Source of the DNA: Pseudolabrys sp. | GTDB lineage: Bacteria; Pseudomonadota; Alphaproteobacteria; Rhizobiales; Xanthobacteraceae | Assembly (NCBI GenBank): GCA_026125925.1 | Contig: JAHCKF010000191.1 | Coordinates: forward strand, 1-6,863 | Length of the DNA: 6,863 bases | Direction: 5' to 3' | Part shown: positions 1 through 4,786 of the stretch, piece by piece | Numbering within the stretch: the stretch's first letter is position 1 | Layout of the letters: each line of letters starts with the position of its first letter | Notes under the pieces: generated by a model | Database searches by the model: none | The model's input: only the letters and a program-made list of their open reading frames with translations | Told to the model about the DNA's origin: nothing | Program-made: the position numbers and the translations under genes

Positions 1-892
1 CGAACTCGGCGATCATTTTGACGACTTCGTCCTGCGGCCCTGTGAGCGCCGCAAGGCCGGCATATTGCGCCGAGGCGTTGACGCAGGAATGCAGGTTGAC
101 GGCGAGCTTGCGCGCGTAGTCGTAGAGCTTGCCCGGGAAAATCGCGTAGCCCAGACGCCAGCCGGTCATGGCATAGGTCTTCGACCAGCCATTGAGCAGG
201 ATCAACCGATCGCGGATCGACGGATATGACAGCAGGCAGACATGCTTCTCGCCGTCATAGACCATGTGGTCGTAGATCTCATCCGACATGATGGCGACGT
301 CCGGCCATTTCTCGAGGCCGGCGACCAGCTTGTCGACTTCGCTCTTGGGCGTCACGCCGCCGGTCGGATTGGCGGGCGAATTGACGATGATCAGCCGCGT
401 CTTCGGTGTGATCAGCTTCAGCGTTTCTTCCGCCGAGAACGCGAAGCCGTTCTCCTCGCGGATCGGCACTGGCACCGGCGTCGCGCCGGTATATTCGATC
501 ATGGAGCGATAGATCGGGAAGCCGGGATCGGGATACATGATCTCCGCGCCGGGCTCGCCGAACATCAGGATCGACATGAACATCGTCGGCTTGCCGCCGG
601 GCATGATCATGACGCTCTCAGGCGAGACCTCGACGCCGTAGCGCTTGTGCAGGTTGGCGGCGACGGCCTCGCGCAGCGGCAGAATGCCGTTGGCGGCGGT
701 GTAGCCGTGGTGCCCGTCGCGCAACGCCTTGACGGCGGCCTCGACGATGAAATCCGGGGTTCGGAAATCCGGCTGGCCGATGCCGAGGCTGATGATGTCG
801 CGGCCCTGGGCGGCCAGGGCATTGGCGCGGGCGAGTACCGCGAACGCATTTTCCTCGCCGATGCGGTCAAAAGCCGCGATCGTCTTGAGCAT
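1..892 (-). CDS. PLP-dependent class I/II aminotransferase, C-terminus cut off by window edge
   Basis: A cytosolic fold-type I aminotransferase that moves an amino group between an amino acid and a 2-oxo acid through pyridoxal phosphate. The 297 visible codons read from ATG at 892-890, which is preceded by GGAGG (905-901) with 8 nt spacing. Visible family landmarks are an N-terminal LGIGQPDF segment (about 36-43), NSPANPTGG (171-179) with the cofactor-contacting Asn, SDEIYD (203-208) with Asp204 and Tyr207, and SKTYAMTGWR (237-246) with the Schiff-base lysine Lys238 and Arg246. Family members are about 390-400 residues, so roughly 100 C-terminal residues, including the substrate-carboxylate arginine, lie outside the window. 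It resembles the aspartate/aromatic-type enzymes common in Bradyrhizobium, but the substrate cannot be told from what is visible. It is transcribed divergently from the LuxR gene. The fold and chemistry are near certain; the substrate is open. Confidence 0.93.
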   Translation of the reverse strand, partial: MLKTIAAFDRIGEENAFAVLARANALAAQGRDIISLGIGQPDFRTPDFIVEAAVKALRDGHHGYTAANGILPLREAVAANLHKRYGVEVSPESVMIMPGGKPTMFMSILMFGEPGAEIMYPDPGFPIYRSMIEYTGATPVPVPIREENGFAFSAEETLKLITPKTRLIIVNSPANPTGGVTPKSEVDKLVAGLEKWPDVAIMSDEIYDHMVYDGEKHVCLLSYPSIRDRLILLNGWSKTYAMTGWRLGYAIFPGKLYDYARKLAVNLHSCVNASAQYAGLAALTGPQDEVVKMIAEF

Positions 893-1019
893 TGGGGAAG
901 CCTCCCGGCCGGGTTCGATTTTGCGCCGCACTTCACCCCATCGCCCAGCCAAAAGCAACGGAGCCACCCCCCGTCCCGGCCATCCCCGGTTGAAATGCGG
1001 GGCAAGAGATTCAGGTCAG

Positions 1020-1065
1020 GGTTGCGCCGGCCGTCGGCAATCTGCAGGCTATACCGGGCGCAACC
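1020..1065. repeat. 9-bp perfect inverted repeat with 28-bp spacer
   Basis: GGTTGCGCC at 1020-1028 is the exact reverse complement of GGCGCAACC at 1057-1065. The arms lie 28 bp apart in the divergent intergenic region, on the aminotransferase side of the candidate luxR promoter. No T-tract follows either arm, so it is not an intrinsic terminator. It could be an operator, an RNA stem in the leader of the minus-strand gene, or chance in GC-rich DNA. Confidence 0.4.
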
Positions 1066-1081
1066 GAGACTTTAGATTTGG

Positions 1082-1110
1082 ATGACGGAACAACTGCTTT
1101 CGCCTAAAAT
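1082..1110 (+). promoter_or_regulatory. Candidate sigma-70-type promoter for the luxR-family gene
   Basis: ATGACG (1082-1087, four of six matches to TTGACA) is followed after 17 bp by TAAAAT (1105-1110, five of six matches to TATAAT). The predicted start of transcription is near 1117, giving a leader of about 115 nt before the LuxR start codon. An 11-bp palindrome, CATCA-C-TGATG (1111-1121), lies directly on the predicted start and would suit a regulator binding there. The assignment is by consensus match only. Confidence 0.4.
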
Positions 1111-1178
1111 CATCACTGATGGCAGCAGCGGACTTATACGCAGACGGCCTGTGATTTGAGCCTTGCGGGTTATCGGTC

Positions 1179-1198
1179 GGCGGCCGCGAAAAGCCGCC
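1179..1198 (+). other. GC-rich hairpin in the luxR leader
   Basis: GGCGGC (1179-1184) pairs with GCCGCC (1193-1198) around an 8-nt loop, CGCGAAAA. If the promoter at 1082-1110 is used, this stem lies in the untranslated leader, ending 32 nt before the luxR ATG and upstream of its GGAG. No run of T follows, so it is unlikely to be a terminator. A six-pair GC stem arises easily by chance in such DNA, so a function is uncertain. Confidence 0.3.
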
Positions 1199-1230
1199 TC
1201 GGCCACTGATACGGAGCCGGCGTCGACACG

Positions 1231-1968
1231 ATGGAATCGGCGAGCTTTGACCACGCCCACGAGGCGTTTGCCTTCATCGAGCTGCTGGAAAATCTCGGCA
1301 GCCCCGACGACATCATGAACCAGATGGAGAAGTCGCTCGGCCGTTTCGGTTTCGAGAACTTCATCCTCACCGGTCTGCCCAATCCGCACCAGAAAGCCGA
1401 ACAAATGGTGCTGGCGCGCAAGTGGCCGCAGGGCTGGTTCGAAATCTACATCAAGCAGAATTACGTCGCCGTCGATCCGGTGGTCCGGCTGTGCCGCAAC
1501 AGCGTCAATCCGTTCGACTGGAACGAGGCGCCGTTCAATCGCGATACCGAACCGCGCGCGCTCGAGGTGATGAACCGCGCCGTCGACTTCCGCATGTCGA
1601 ACGGCTTCTGCATTCCGATTCACGGCCTGACCGGTTACGAGGCCTGCGTCTCGCTCGGCGGCGTCAACCTCGATTTGTCGCCGCGCACCAAGCCGGCGAT
1701 CCACCTTATGGGCATGTACGCGTTCGAGCGCATCCGCCGGTTGATGACGCAAAAGAACGAAAGCCGATTCGACCGGCTGACGGTGCGCGAACGCGAAGTG
1801 CTGACCTGGACGGCGGTTGGCAAGACGTCGGCCGAGGTTGCCGAAATCATGAACCTGTCGAAGCGCACGGTGGACGAATATTCGGTGCGCGCCGCGCGCA
1901 AATTGCGAGCGCAGAACAAGACCCATGCCGTGGTGAAAGCGCTGCAGCAGCGCTTGATCAGCCCGTAA
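1231..1968 (+). CDS. luxR: LuxR-family acyl-homoserine-lactone receptor and transcription regulator (BjaR/RpaR/BraR-like)
   Basis: A cytosolic quorum-sensing regulator of 245 aa, the usual length, that binds an acyl-homoserine lactone and then DNA. The N-terminal autoinducer-binding domain spans about 10-170. It has Trp69, Tyr73, Asp82, Pro83, Trp97 and Gly125, which match TraR W57, Y61, D70, P71, W85 and G113 with a constant offset of 12. The C-terminal GerE-type helix-turn-helix (about 180-242) has Glu187, Leu191 and Gly197, matching TraR E178, L182 and G188. All nine classical invariant residues are thus present, arguing for a ligand-responsive receptor and not an orphan or degenerate one. 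ATG at 1231 is the only reasonable start; a GGAG at 1213-1216 lies rather far upstream (14 nt). The LuxI-type gene follows 150 bp downstream. The segments around 45-70 and 105-160 resemble receptors for branched-chain or aryl homoserine lactones; that subgrouping is from memory. Confidence 0.95.
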   Translation: MESASFDHAHEAFAFIELLENLGSPDDIMNQMEKSLGRFGFENFILTGLPNPHQKAEQMVLARKWPQGWFEIYIKQNYVAVDPVVRLCRNSVNPFDWNEAPFNRDTEPRALEVMNRAVDFRMSNGFCIPIHGLTGYEACVSLGGVNLDLSPRTKPAIHLMGMYAFERIRRLMTQKNESRFDRLTVREREVLTWTAVGKTSAEVAEIMNLSKRTVDEYSVRAARKLRAQNKTHAVVKALQQRLISP

Positions 1969-2004
1969 TCCTCCCAACCGGTTTAAGTGAAGCAAACGCG
2001 CAAC

Positions 2005-2016
2005 GCGTGCGCACGC
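2005..2016. repeat. 12-bp perfect palindrome downstream of luxR
   Basis: GCGTGCGCACGC reads identically on both strands. Part of it (CGTGCG, 2006-2011) can also pair with CGCACG (2024-2029) as a hairpin with a 12-nt loop. It lies 36 bp after the luxR stop and upstream of the AT-rich luxI promoter block. It could be a distal operator or part of a luxR mRNA 3' structure; there is no T-tract. Confidence 0.4.
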
Positions 2017-2039
2017 CCGCCGTCGCACGGCACCGGATA

Positions 2040-2053
2040 TGTAAACAATTACA
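2040..2053. promoter_or_regulatory. Candidate LuxR-protein binding dyad (lux-box-like) upstream of luxI
   Basis: TGTAA (2040-2044) and TTACA (2049-2053) form a perfect 5-bp dyad around a 4-bp spacer. The right half overlaps the proposed -35 element, and the centre lies about 72 bp before the luxI ATG, a common place for an autoinduction operator. Classical lux boxes are 18-20 bp with longer arms, and symmetry stops outside the 14 bp here, so this may be a divergent site or unrelated. Confidence 0.35.
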
Positions 2054-2075
2054 ATAGTCAGAGGTCATTAATTAT
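2048..2075 (+). promoter_or_regulatory. Candidate promoter for the luxI-family gene
   Basis: ATTACA (2048-2053, four of six to TTGACA) is separated by 16 bp from AATTAT (2070-2075, four of six to TATAAT). The match is modest, as expected for an activator-dependent promoter. Transcription would begin near 2082, leaving a leader of about 37 nt that contains the GGAGAG ribosome binding site. The surrounding AT-rich composition is the stronger argument. Confidence 0.35.
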
Positions 2076-2076
2076 C

Positions 2077-2118
2077 GCGAACTCCCCATCATGGAACTTT
2101 TGGGGGTGGAGAGTTCGC
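2077..2118 (+). promoter_or_regulatory. Inverted repeat covering the luxI ribosome binding site
   Basis: GCGAACTC (2077-2084) and GAGTTCGC (2111-2118) are exact reverse complements 26 nt apart, and the right arm ends one base before the luxI ATG (2119). The likely Shine-Dalgarno sequence, GGAGAG (2108-2113), has its last three bases in the stem. A second pairing, CTCC (2082-2085) with GGAG (2108-2111), would hide the rest. CCCC (2084-2087) with GGGG (2102-2105) is a competing pairing that leaves the site free. In RNA this could control translation; in DNA it could be an operator. If transcription starts near 2082, most of the left arm is not transcribed. Confidence 0.5.
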
Positions 2119-2760
2119 ATGACCCAAATACACGTGGTGACATCAGCCAATCGCCATCTTTATGAGACTACGCTCGACAATTATCACCGCATTCGGCACG
2201 ACGTATTCGTCACCGAACGCGGCTGGCGCGCCGTTGCGCGCGCGGATGGCCGCGACATCGACAGCTACGACCGTGACGATACGGTTTATCTCATTGCCAT
2301 CGACGGCGAACGCGTCGTCGGCGGCCAGCGCCTGACGCCGACCACGGCGTCGCACATGCTGAGCGACATTTTCCCCGAGCTCGCCGCCGTGAAGGGCGTG
2401 CCGACAGGGCCTAGCGTCTGGGAAGCGTCGCGCTATTTCGTGGTGCGCGAGCGCCGCTCCGGCCGCACCGATTGCATGATGCTCGCCGCCGTCCAGGAGT
2501 TCGGGCTCGACGAAGGCATCACGCATTACTCCGCCGTGATCGAGACGTGGTGGCTGCCGCGGCTGCATGAGGCCGGCTTCGTCGTGCGTCCGCTCGGCCT
2601 GCCGACCTTGATCGAGAACCAATGGGCGATCGCAGCCGAGGTCGAAGTGCGCGAATCGAGTCGCGATCGGGCGCGTGCTCTCGGCGGCATTACAGGCTCC
2701 GTGCTGGTCCGGCGCGGACCGCAGCTTCCACTGATCCCGCAGGTGGAACATGCCACGTAA
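2119..2760 (+). CDS. luxI: LuxI-family homoserine lactone synthase (BjaI/RpaI/BraI-like)
   Basis: An autoinducer synthase of 213 aa that joins S-adenosylmethionine to an acyl donor to make an acyl-homoserine lactone. Conserved LuxI residues are Arg26, Phe30 and Trp36 (in RHDVFVTERGW), Asp48 and Asp51 (in DIDSYD), Arg71 (in GGQRLTP), Phe85, and Glu102 and Arg105 (in WEASRYFV). The acidic residue opening the E-x-D-x-(Y/F)-D motif is Asp46, where most members have Glu. ATG at 2119 is chosen because GGAGAG ends 5 nt before it and the protein then begins MTQIHVVTSANRHLYE, like close relatives; a GTG 132 nt upstream would add 44 residues translated from the promoter. The C-terminal LVRRGPQLPLI resembles the non-fatty-acyl synthases BjaI and RpaI, which use CoA-linked branched or aryl acids. 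The signal itself is not deducible here. Confidence 0.95.
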   Translation: MTQIHVVTSANRHLYETTLDNYHRIRHDVFVTERGWRAVARADGRDIDSYDRDDTVYLIAIDGERVVGGQRLTPTTASHMLSDIFPELAAVKGVPTGPSVWEASRYFVVRERRSGRTDCMMLAAVQEFGLDEGITHYSAVIETWWLPRLHEAGFVVRPLGLPTLIENQWAIAAEVEVRESSRDRARALGGITGSVLVRRGPQLPLIPQVEHAT

Positions 2761-3127
2761 CGCAAAACGCGGTGACGGCTTCGACGGCGGCGACAACGAG
2801 CGCAACGACGAGGTGCGCGAGGTGATCAAGACGATCCTCAACGACGGCGCCGACACCAGCCGGCTGCTCGAACTGTATTACTGGACGCGCGAGCCGGGCA
2901 TCATCGAACTGATCCGGGCCTATCTCGACCTGCCGGAACGCACGCAGCGCAGCCTGAGCACCTTCCTGCTCAACGGCCGACCGAAGGCCGTCGCCGGCTC
3001 CTTCGATTCGCAGGGCCGCCTGATCCTGGCGCGCTCGGCACCCGGCGAGATGTCGCGCCCACCCGGCAAGCCGATCGGCGCGCCAGCCACCGCCACGAGC
3101 TTCACCGGGTCTACCCGGCGGGCATGA
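2750..3127 (+). CDS. Unrecognised 125-aa protein translationally coupled to luxI
   Basis: I do not recognise this protein. Its ATG overlaps the last 11 nt of luxI in another frame, with AGGTGG (2741-2746) just upstream, so it is probably co-transcribed and translationally coupled. Codon usage is like its neighbours, supporting a real gene. The first 20 residues are charged and Gly/Asp/Asn-rich. Residues about 19-76 look helical, with an amphipathic core around LLELYYWTREPGIIELIRAY (39-58) and a second helix near 62-75. A short strand-like part (about 79-95) follows, then a Pro/Ala/Gly/Thr-rich tail (97-125) likely to be disordered. There is no signal peptide, membrane segment, cysteine or catalytic motif, so it is probably a cytosolic binding protein. 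Small luxI-linked genes elsewhere (RsaL, RsaM, TraM) modulate quorum sensing, but no similarity to them is evident. It may equally have an unrelated role. Confidence 0.85.
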   Translation: MPRNAKRGDGFDGGDNERNDEVREVIKTILNDGADTSRLLELYYWTREPGIIELIRAYLDLPERTQRSLSTFLLNGRPKAVAGSFDSQGRLILARSAPGEMSRPPGKPIGAPATATSFTGSTRRA

Positions 3128-3223
3128 CCGCCATTCATTGGTCCATCAAGGATTGGCATTGTCCAAACTGGCGTAACCATGGCACGGTCCCGGCCGCTTA
3201 TCGCAGGATAACCGGAGCCGGCC
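3128..3223 (+). other. Short intergenic region before the downstream operon
   Basis: These 96 bp separate the quorum-sensing module from the next gene. They contain GGAG (3214-3217) for the following ATG and a weak sigma-54-like pattern: TGGCACG at 3180-3186, then CGGC at 3191-3194, giving GG and GC with 10 bp between. No intrinsic terminator is visible. The small stem CCGGG-TCTA-CCCGG (3105-3118) lies inside the preceding gene and lacks a T-tract, so read-through from luxI cannot be excluded. Confidence 0.45.
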
Positions 3224-4060
3224 ATGGCAAGCGTCACTGAGAAGCGACATGCGTTCAGGGAACTGCACAAAGCCGGCTGTTTCGTCATTCCCAATCCGTG
3301 GAACGTTGGCAGCGCGCTGTATTTGCAGAGCCTCGGCTTCCCGGCGCTGGCGAGCACCAGTTCGGGCCACGCCTATTCGCTCGGCTTCGCGGATGGCGCG
3401 CTCGGTCGCGATACCGTGCTGGCGCATTATGCCGAGCTCGCCGCCGCGACCGACATCCCGCTGAACGCCGATTTCGAGAACGGCTATGCGCACGAGCCGG
3501 AAGCCGTCGCCGACAATGTCCGGCGCTGCATCGACACCGGCGTCGCCGGCTTGTCGATTGAAGATTTCACCGGCGACGAAAGCAACCCGCTCTACGACTT
3601 CGACAAGGCCGTCGCCCGCGTGCGCGCGGCGCGGCAGGCGATCGACAAGTCCGGCTCCGGCGTGCTGCTGACCGGACGCGCCGAGGGCTTCCTGCACGGC
3701 CGTCCCGATCTCGACGATGCCATCCGCCGCCTGACCGCCTTCGCCGAGGCCGGCGCCGATTGCCTCTACGTGCCCGGCATCAAGAGCCGCGAGCAGATCG
3801 AAGCCGTTGTCAAAGCCGTGGCGCCGAAACCGGTCAATCTGCTGATGTCCTCGGCCACCGGCCTGACGGTCCAGGATATCGCTGGAATGGGCGTCCGCCG
3901 CATCAGTGTCGGCGGTGCGCTGGCGCGCGTCGCTTTGGACGCTTTCATCAAGGCTGCGACGCTGATCGCGCAAGACGGCAAATTCGATCGCCTCGGCGGC
4001 ATCATCTCCGGCTCCGAGCTGGATGCGTTCTTTGCCAGAAACAAGCCATCGAAGCCGTAG
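3224..4060 (+). CDS. Isocitrate lyase/PEP mutase superfamily enzyme lacking the lyase cysteine motif
   Basis: A 278-aa cytosolic TIM-barrel enzyme, typical length for this family, acting on small 2-oxo or hydroxy acids with Mg2+. Visible features are PNPWNVGSA (23-31), STSSGHAYSLGFADG (44-58) with Asp57, the metal-site segment ADFENGY (82-88) with Asp83 and Glu85, SIED (111-114) with Glu113, and TGRAEG (150-155) with Arg152. The KKCGH-type catalytic cysteine loop of isocitrate and methylisocitrate lyases is absent, so those reactions are unlikely. Family activities that remain possible include oxaloacetate decarboxylase or hydrolase and phosphonopyruvate hydrolase-like chemistry. The start has GGAG (3214-3217) with 6 nt spacing. 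It is the first gene of a close-packed set: the acetyltransferase begins 6 bp after its stop. The superfamily is secure; the substrate is not. Confidence 0.92.
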   Translation: MASVTEKRHAFRELHKAGCFVIPNPWNVGSALYLQSLGFPALASTSSGHAYSLGFADGALGRDTVLAHYAELAAATDIPLNADFENGYAHEPEAVADNVRRCIDTGVAGLSIEDFTGDESNPLYDFDKAVARVRAARQAIDKSGSGVLLTGRAEGFLHGRPDLDDAIRRLTAFAEAGADCLYVPGIKSREQIEAVVKAVAPKPVNLLMSSATGLTVQDIAGMGVRRISVGGALARVALDAFIKAATLIAQDGKFDRLGGIISGSELDAFFARNKPSKP

Positions 4061-4066
4061 ACCGAC

Positions 4067-4786
4067 ATGCCGGATTTCAAGTTGCAGTCGGAGCCTCTGC
4101 CCGGCACCGGCCAGCCGGTCGGCCTCAAGGTCGATACGACGCCGGCCCGGCGTCCACAGCCGGAGACCATCGAGGGCCTCTACGGCCGCATCGAAAAGCT
4201 GCAGAGCCATCACACCGCCGATCTGTGGGATGCCGTCAAAGGCAACGATGACCTGTGGACCTATATGGGCGACGGCCCGTTCAGCGACCCGGAAATCTTC
4301 GCCGAGTTCGTCGCCAAACGCGCCGGGCTCGCCGACCCTTACGCCTACGCCATCATCGATGAGAACGGTCGCGCCGGCGGCTATTTCACGCTGATGGAGA
4401 TCCGCCCGGAGGCACGCGTGATCGAGGTCGGTAACGTGCTCTACTCACCGGCGCTGAAGCAGACGAGGCTGGCCAGCGAAGCGCAGTATCTCCTCGCCCG
4501 CTACGTCTTCGACTCGCTCGGCTATCGCCGCTACGAGTGGAAATGCAACGCGCTCAATGCGCCGTCGCGGCGCGCCGCTTTGCGATACGGCTTCGCGTTC
4601 GAAGGCGTGTTCCGCAACGCCATCATCGTCAAGGGCCGCAACCGCGACACCGCTTGGTATTCGATGATGGACAGCGAGTGGCCGGCGCGTAAGGCGGCGT
4701 TCGAACGCTGGCTGGCGCCGGACAATTTCGATTCGGCGGGCAGACAGAAGTCATCGTTGAGTGAACTGAATGGCGCCGCCGGATGA
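4067..4786 (+). CDS. GNAT-family N-acetyltransferase (RimJ/RimL-like)
   Basis: A 239-aa GNAT protein that should transfer an acetyl group from acetyl-CoA to an amine of a protein N-terminus, amino acid or small molecule. The GNAT domain spans about 35-205. A strand segment (92-110) and EVGNVLYSP (120-128) lead into KQTRLASEAQYLL (131-143), the acetyl-CoA pyrophosphate loop and helix. YEWKCNALNAPSRRAALRYGF (156-176) then holds the Asn and Ser positions and the 'aa-lryGF' helix typical of RimJ/RimL relatives. A Pro-rich N-terminus (about 1-33) and a polar C-terminal tail (about 217-239) flank it. No good Shine-Dalgarno precedes the ATG, and only 6 bp separate it from the previous stop, suggesting translation coupled to the upstream gene. 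Its stop overlaps the next ATG (ATGA, 4783-4786). Overall layout resembles the uncharacterised YIR042C-like acetyltransferases. The substrate is unknown. Confidence 0.92.
   Translation: MPDFKLQSEPLPGTGQPVGLKVDTTPARRPQPETIEGLYGRIEKLQSHHTADLWDAVKGNDDLWTYMGDGPFSDPEIFAEFVAKRAGLADPYAYAIIDENGRAGGYFTLMEIRPEARVIEVGNVLYSPALKQTRLASEAQYLLARYVFDSLGYRRYEWKCNALNAPSRRAALRYGFAFEGVFRNAIIVKGRNRDTAWYSMMDSEWPARKAAFERWLAPDNFDSAGRQKSSLSELNGAAG

Larger units (their letters stand above)
893..1230. other. Divergent intergenic region between aminotransferase and luxR genes
   Basis: These 338 bp separate two divergent genes and hold no convincing coding region. They contain the ribosome binding site of the aminotransferase (905-901, minus strand), a 9-bp inverted repeat (1020-1028 and 1057-1065), a candidate plus-strand promoter (1082-1110), an 11-bp palindrome (1111-1121) and a GC-rich hairpin (1179-1198). 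The stretch around 972-990, with a 'gtcccggccatcccc' core, resembles fragments of short interspersed GC-rich repeats found in Bradyrhizobium-type genomes, but no second copy is in the window. I saw no good sigma-70-like promoter for the minus-strand gene. Reading frames that cross this region are spill-over from the antisense strand of the aminotransferase and lack family features. Confidence 0.7.
1969..2118 (+). promoter_or_regulatory. Control region between luxR and luxI
   Basis: These 150 bp change from GC-rich DNA to an AT-rich block at about 2037-2076, the base composition expected of a promoter. They hold four dyads: AACCGGTT (1976-1983), GCGTGCGCACGC (2005-2016), TGTAA-N4-TTACA (2040-2053) and the inverted repeat 2077-2084 / 2111-2118. 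Because luxR and luxI point the same way, this region most likely carries a separate, autoinducible luxI promoter. A frame entering from a GTG at 1987 runs through it into luxI, but its residues do not look like a LuxI N-terminus. No clear terminator for luxR is present. Confidence 0.6.

Noticed and set aside
972..1005. Fragment of an interspersed repeat or an insertion-sequence end
   Set aside because: The similarity to Bradyrhizobium short repeats is from memory, only one copy is present, and there is no flanking duplication or transposase.
242..1075. 277-codon plus-strand open frame opposite the aminotransferase
   Set aside because: Antisense of a gene with an intact PLP-lysine motif; the product is His/Arg/Asp-rich and runs on into the intergenic region.
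1072..2028. 318-codon open frame on the minus strand opposite luxR
   Set aside because: It mirrors a LuxR gene with all invariant residues. Its translation is Arg/Ala/His-rich with no family features, a usual by-product of high GC3 coding DNA.
1987..2118. 44-residue N-terminal extension of the LuxI protein from a GTG at 1987
   Set aside because: It would translate the AT-rich promoter block and dyads. LuxI proteins begin near the ATG at 2119, which has a well-placed GGAGAG.
2091..2165. 24-codon upstream open frame overlapping the luxI start
   Set aside because: There is an ATG but no ribosome binding site before it, and the peptide has no recognisable features; a regulatory leader peptide is possible but unsupported.
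3105..3118. CCGGG-TCTA-CCCGG stem as a terminator of the quorum-sensing module
   Set aside because: It lies inside the coding end of the small gene, has only five pairs and is not followed by a T-tract.
3146..4213. 355-codon open frame on the minus strand opposite the ICL-like gene
   Set aside because: It spans the antisense of a clear enzyme gene and the intergenic gaps on both sides, with low-complexity Ala/Arg/Asp-rich composition and no ribosome binding site.
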